In this document: piece by piece, positions 6,220 to 8,709 of the stretch
Numbering within the stretch: position 1 is the stretch's first letter
Layout of the letters: the number at the start of each line of letters is the position of its first letter
NCBI GenBank assembly: GCA_029263555.1
Contig: JAJUFW010000093.1
Coordinates: forward strand, 1 to 8,709
Direction of reading: 5' to 3'
DNA: 8,709 bases
DNA from: Alphaproteobacteria bacterium
GTDB taxonomy: Bacteria > Pseudomonadota > Alphaproteobacteria > DSM-16000 > Inquilinaceae
The notes under the pieces: model-generated
The model's input: the letters and a program-made list of their open reading frames with translations, nothing else
Told to the model about the DNA's origin: nothing
Database searches by the model: none
Position numbers and translations under genes: made by a program

Positions 6220-6735
6220 TCAGCGAAAGCCGGCCTCGATCTGCTTCTGGCGCCAGACCCAGGGACGTTCGGCCTGGCCGGACCACAAGCCCTGGCGCGT
6301 CGCCTGCGCCCGGGCCTCGTGAGGCTCATAGCGATTGGACAGCCCCCGGGTCGAGAATGCCCAGCCGGAGAGCACCATCACACCACCGAGATCGACGCCG
6401 TCCACGGTGCAGACGCCGACCTCGGACCTGGAGGGAAGCCGGGAGAAGAGCGTGCACGTAACCTCGCGATTGGCGACGAGCCGCTGCAGCATATTGGTCG
6501 CCGCACGCCCGCAATCGTAGGGCCGGCCGCCGCGCGCGATGCAGAACTGTCCGATCTCCGGCGCATCGAGGCCATAGAGCCGGACCGTCATGCCGTTGAT
6601 TGTCAGCAGATCGCCTTCAAGCGCCTGCGCCATGCCCGTAACCGGCACATAGGGATCATGGGCCGACTGCCCGCGGGCAGTGCCGGCGAGCATCACCAGG
6701 GCGGCCAGGACGGCAAGGGACGGGAGGCGGCGCAT
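6220..6735 (-). CDS. Secreted staphylococcal-nuclease-fold (TNase-like) protein
   Basis: This 171-aa protein has an N-terminal signal peptide (MRRLPSLAVLAALVMLAGTARG, cut near residue 22-25) and one thermonuclease-like OB-fold domain. The family motif VRLYGLDAPE at 51-60 supplies equivalents of the nuclease residues R35 (R52), D40 (D57) and E43 (E60), and D42 fits the calcium ligand D21. The cysteine pair C65/C75 (FCIARGG, then DCGR) is usual in secreted alphaproteobacterial members. C94 and C109 flank the segment that normally holds the second catalytic arginine (R87, in a YGR motif). Here that segment reads LPSRSEVGVC, and the aligned residue is a serine (S103) with R102 beside it. Activity may therefore be reduced or lost. 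The C-terminal helix (ARAQATRQGLWSG) is typical. It is the first gene of a minus-strand pair with the propeller protein. Confidence 0.88.
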   Translation of the reverse strand: MRRLPSLAVLAALVMLAGTARGQSAHDPYVPVTGMAQALEGDLLTINGMTVRLYGLDAPEIGQFCIARGGRPYDCGRAATNMLQRLVANREVTCTLFSRLPSRSEVGVCTVDGVDLGGVMVLSGWAFSTRGLSNRYEPHEARAQATRQGLWSGQAERPWVWRQKQIEAGFR

Positions 6736-6802
6736 GCGCGGCTTTCTCGCACCGCCCCGGTTGCCATCAGGTTAACGATACCGGAATGCACAACCCTGAA
6801 GA

Positions 6803-6838
6803 GCCGCCATTCGCCGGCCGCGGATTGATTATGGCGGC
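6803..6838. repeat. Inverted repeat, possible operator upstream of the CoxL-like gene
   Basis: GCCGCCAT (6803-6810) is perfectly mirrored by ATGGCGGC (6831-6838), with a 20-nt spacer that is partly AT-rich. The arms are about two helical turns apart from one start to the other (28 bp), a spacing compatible with a dimeric regulator. It lies 46-81 nt upstream of the CoxL-like start codon. No known operator consensus is matched, so the role is inferred. Confidence 0.35.
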
Positions 6839-6844
6839 GTCAGA

Positions 6845-6865
6845 CCCGATGCTAATGACATCGGG
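6845..6865 (+). repeat. Leader hairpin just before the CoxL-like ribosome binding site
   Basis: CCCGATG (6845-6851) and CATCGGG (6859-6865) form a perfect 7-bp stem with the 7-nt loop CTAATGA. The stem ends 2 nt before AGGGAG (6868-6873), the likely Shine-Dalgarno of the gene starting at 6884. It could act on mRNA translation or stability, or be a protein-binding palindrome in DNA. The sequence alone does not separate these. Confidence 0.45.
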
Positions 6866-6883
6866 ACAGGGAGCTTCGGGACG

Positions 6884-8709
6884 ATGGCAGGAAATGAAGT
6901 CGCCGTAAAATTCGGAATGGGCCAGGCGGTTCGCCGGTCGGAAGATCCGCGATTCCTGACGGGTCGCGGCCGCTACACCGACGATCTTGCCCTGCCCGGC
7001 CAGGCGCACGCCTTCTTCCTGCGCTCGCCATTCGCCCATGCCGCAATCCGTTCGATCGACGTCTCAGCGGCCCGGGATATCCCGGGCGTGGTGGGCATCG
7101 TCACCGGCGACGATCTCGAGGCGGACGGTATCGGCCACCTGCCCTGCGAAACGCCGGTCCGGAACCGGGACGGCGGGGAAATGGTCCTGACGCCCCGGCC
7201 GGCGCTGGCAGTCGGCCGGGTCCGCCATGTCGGCGATCCGGTCGCCCTGATCGTCGCGGAAGACCCCAACGTGGCGCGCGACGCGGCCGAGGCGATCGAG
7301 GTCGACTACGACATGCTGCCGGCCGTCGCCGATCCGGTCGCGGCCCTTCGGCCGGGCGCGCCCCTGATCTGGGACGAGGTCCCGGAGAACCTGGCGTTCG
7401 ACTGGGAGATGGGGGACGCAGCAGCGGCCGAGGCGGGATTCGCCAGCGCGGCCCATGTCGTCGAACTGGATTTGGTCAACAACCGCGTGGTCGCGAATCC
7501 CCTGGAGACGCGGGCATGCATCGCCGCCTACGACCCGGCCGAGGGCTTCACCTTCCATGTATCCAGCCAGGGCGCGCACGACATGCGCGACGGCCTGGCC
7601 GAATCCATCTTACGGGAATCTCCGGAACGCTTCCGGGTGGTGACGGGCGATGTCGGCGGCGGCTTCGGGATGAAGCTGTTCCTCTATCCGGAATATGTGG
7701 CGACGCTCTACGCGGCCCGGAAATTCGGGCGGGCCGTCCGGTGGATGGCCGATCGGTCGGAGGCATTCATCAGCGACGATCATGGCCGCGACCACGTCAC
7801 CCGGGCCCGCCTCGCGCTTGATGCGGACGGCAGATTCCTGGCCCTCAAGGTCGAGACCGTCGCAAATATGGGCGCCTATCTCTCGGGGGCCGGCCCCTTC
7901 GTCGCCACGTCCGGCGGCAGCCGCATGCTGACCGGTCTCTACGCCATACCGGCCGCGCATGTTCATGTCCGGGGCGTCTATACCAATACCCAGCCGGTCG
8001 ACGCCTATCGGGGAGCAGGACGGCCGGAGGCGGCATACACAATCGAACGACTGGTCGATGCAGCGGCGCGCCAGCTGGGGCTGGCCCCGGACGAAATCCG
8101 GCGGCGGAACTTCATCCGGGCCGACCAGATGCCCTTCCGGACGGCGCTCGGCCAGACCTTCGACAGCGGCGAGTTCGAGCGGAACATGGACGATGCGCTC
8201 GCCCTCGCCGACATCGCCGGGTTCGAGGAGCGCCGGAGCGCGGCACGGCGGCGCGGACGGCTCCGGGGCATCGGGCTTTCGACCTATATCGAGGCCTGCG
8301 CCGGCGGCCCGGCGGAGGCGGCCCATATCGTGGTCGCCCGGACAGGCGAGATCACCGTCTATGCCGGCACGCAGTCGAACGGACAGGGCCACGAAACGGC
8401 CTACCAGCAGATCGTCGCGACCCATCTCGGCGTGGCGCCGGAGCGGGTTCGCGTCATCCAGGGGGATACGGCGAGCATCCTGACCGGGACGGGAACCGGC
8501 GGCTCGCGGTCGATACCGGTCGGCGGCGCGGCCGTGGACGTCGCCGCCCGGCAGGTGCTGGAGAAGGCGCGGTTGCGGGCGGCCGACCTGATGGAAGCGG
8601 CCGTCGCGGACGTGGAAGCGAAGAATGGCCGCTTCACCATCGTCGGAACCGACCGATCCATGAGCTTCGAGGAGGTCGCAGCCGCGAGCGAAGAGGCGGT
8701 CGCCTTCGA
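6884..8709 (+). CDS. Form II CoxL-like molybdopterin-binding subunit (xanthine dehydrogenase family), cut at right edge
   Basis: This is the large, molybdenum-cofactor-binding subunit of an aerobic xanthine-oxidase-type hydroxylase. 608 residues are visible out of the roughly 770-800 usual for the family. The start at 6884 follows AGGGAG (6868-6873) and leads into the standard opening FGMGQAVRRSEDPRFLTGRG (10-29). The N-terminal a/b-hammerhead domain spans about 20-150, with VRHVGDPVALIVAE near 113-126. The cofactor-binding part shows TGDVGGGFGMK (254-264), the active-site loop VDAYRGAGRPE (372-382) and QSNGQGHET (497-505). The loop reads AYRGAGR, the mark of form II (BMS) CoxL proteins; true CO dehydrogenases (form I) have AYRCSF with the copper-binding cysteine. 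It is therefore more likely a hydroxylase of an aldehyde, N-heterocycle or other organic substrate. FAD and 2Fe-2S subunits are not in the window and may follow to the right. Confidence 0.94.
   Translation, partial: MAGNEVAVKFGMGQAVRRSEDPRFLTGRGRYTDDLALPGQAHAFFLRSPFAHAAIRSIDVSAARDIPGVVGIVTGDDLEADGIGHLPCETPVRNRDGGEMVLTPRPALAVGRVRHVGDPVALIVAEDPNVARDAAEAIEVDYDMLPAVADPVAALRPGAPLIWDEVPENLAFDWEMGDAAAAEAGFASAAHVVELDLVNNRVVANPLETRACIAAYDPAEGFTFHVSSQGAHDMRDGLAESILRESPERFRVVTGDVGGGFGMKLFLYPEYVATLYAARKFGRAVRWMADRSEAFISDDHGRDHVTRARLALDADGRFLALKVETVANMGAYLSGAGPFVATSGGSRMLTGLYAIPAAHVHVRGVYTNTQPVDAYRGAGRPEAAYTIERLVDAAARQLGLAPDEIRRRNFIRADQMPFRTALGQTFDSGEFERNMDDALALADIAGFEERRSAARRRGRLRGIGLSTYIEACAGGPAEAAHIVVARTGEITVYAGTQSNGQGHETAYQQIVATHLGVAPERVRVIQGDTASILTGTGTGGSRSIPVGGAAVDVAARQVLEKARLRAADLMEAAVADVEAKNGRFTIVGTDRSMSFEEVAAASEEAVAF

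Larger units (their letters stand above)
6736..6883. other. Divergent spacer between nuclease-like and CoxL-like genes
   Basis: This 148-nt region must contain the leader of the leftward nuclease-like gene and of the rightward molybdenum-hydroxylase gene. Two inverted repeats stand out: GCCGCCAT at 6803-6810 with ATGGCGGC at 6831-6838, and CCCGATG at 6845-6851 with CATCGGG at 6859-6865. I could not place convincing -35/-10 hexamers. Confidence 0.5.

Noticed and set aside
4548..6329. A 593-codon minus-strand open frame through the PAP2 and propeller region
   Set aside because: It is antisense to PAP2, whose motifs are complete, and out of frame with the propeller and nuclease-like genes. Its product is arginine/glycine-rich with no domain, as expected of an open frame by chance in GC-rich DNA.
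7610..8425. A 271-codon minus-strand open frame inside the CoxL-like gene
   Set aside because: It mirrors the codon bias of the molybdopterin subunit on the plus strand and shows no domain or RBS.
6884..8709. Aerobic carbon monoxide dehydrogenase (CoxL, form I)
   Set aside because: The active-site loop reads AYRGAGR rather than AYRCSF, so the copper-binding cysteine is missing.

Overview
The window is GC-rich, densely coded DNA from what is probably an alphaproteobacterium. The pointers are the codon use, a CUT1 sugar-type ABC cassette, a TonB receptor with a Fur-box-like upstream region, a secreted nuclease-like protein of a type common in that class, and a form II CoxL-like molybdenum hydroxylase subunit. 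Rhodospirillales or a related order is a guess; no rRNA or marker gene is present. I saw no tRNA, CRISPR array, insertion sequence or phage gene.

Layout. (1) Positions 1-931, minus strand: the N-terminal part of a TonB-dependent siderophore receptor that runs off the left edge, so only the signal peptide, TonB box, plug domain and start of the barrel are visible. (2) Positions 932-1099: non-coding, with a Fur-box-like repeat cluster upstream of the receptor. (3) Positions 1100-4296, minus strand: three genes in the order periplasmic binding protein, MalF-type permease, MalG-type permease. Together they form most of a CUT1 carbohydrate importer, but no ATPase gene is visible. A strong GC-rich hairpin lies between the binding protein and the first permease. 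(4) Positions 4297-4508: divergent spacer. (5) Positions 4509-5264, plus strand: a membrane PAP2 lipid phosphatase with all three signature motifs. (6) Positions 5243-6735, minus strand: a secreted staphylococcal-nuclease-fold protein followed by a BNR/Asp-box beta-propeller protein that overlaps the 3' end of the PAP2 gene by 22 bp. (7) Positions 6736-6883: divergent spacer with two inverted repeats. (8) Positions 6884-8709, plus strand: the N-terminal 608 residues of a xanthine dehydrogenase/CO dehydrogenase family molybdopterin subunit carrying the form II AYRGAGR loop, cut by the right edge.

How the genes may work together. The binding protein and two permeases clearly form one transporter, which must borrow an ATPase from elsewhere in the genome. 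The receptor is downstream on the same strand and could receive readthrough, but its own Fur-like site suggests separate iron control. The PAP2 phosphatase, the nuclease-like/propeller pair and the molybdenum hydroxylase have no obvious functional tie to each other. Most of the window is ordinary chromosomal metabolism and transport. I do not see convincing evidence of a new system. The points most worth a second look are the iron-type regulatory cluster, the apparent loss of the catalytic arginine in the nuclease-like protein, the missing ATPase and the intergenic hairpins.
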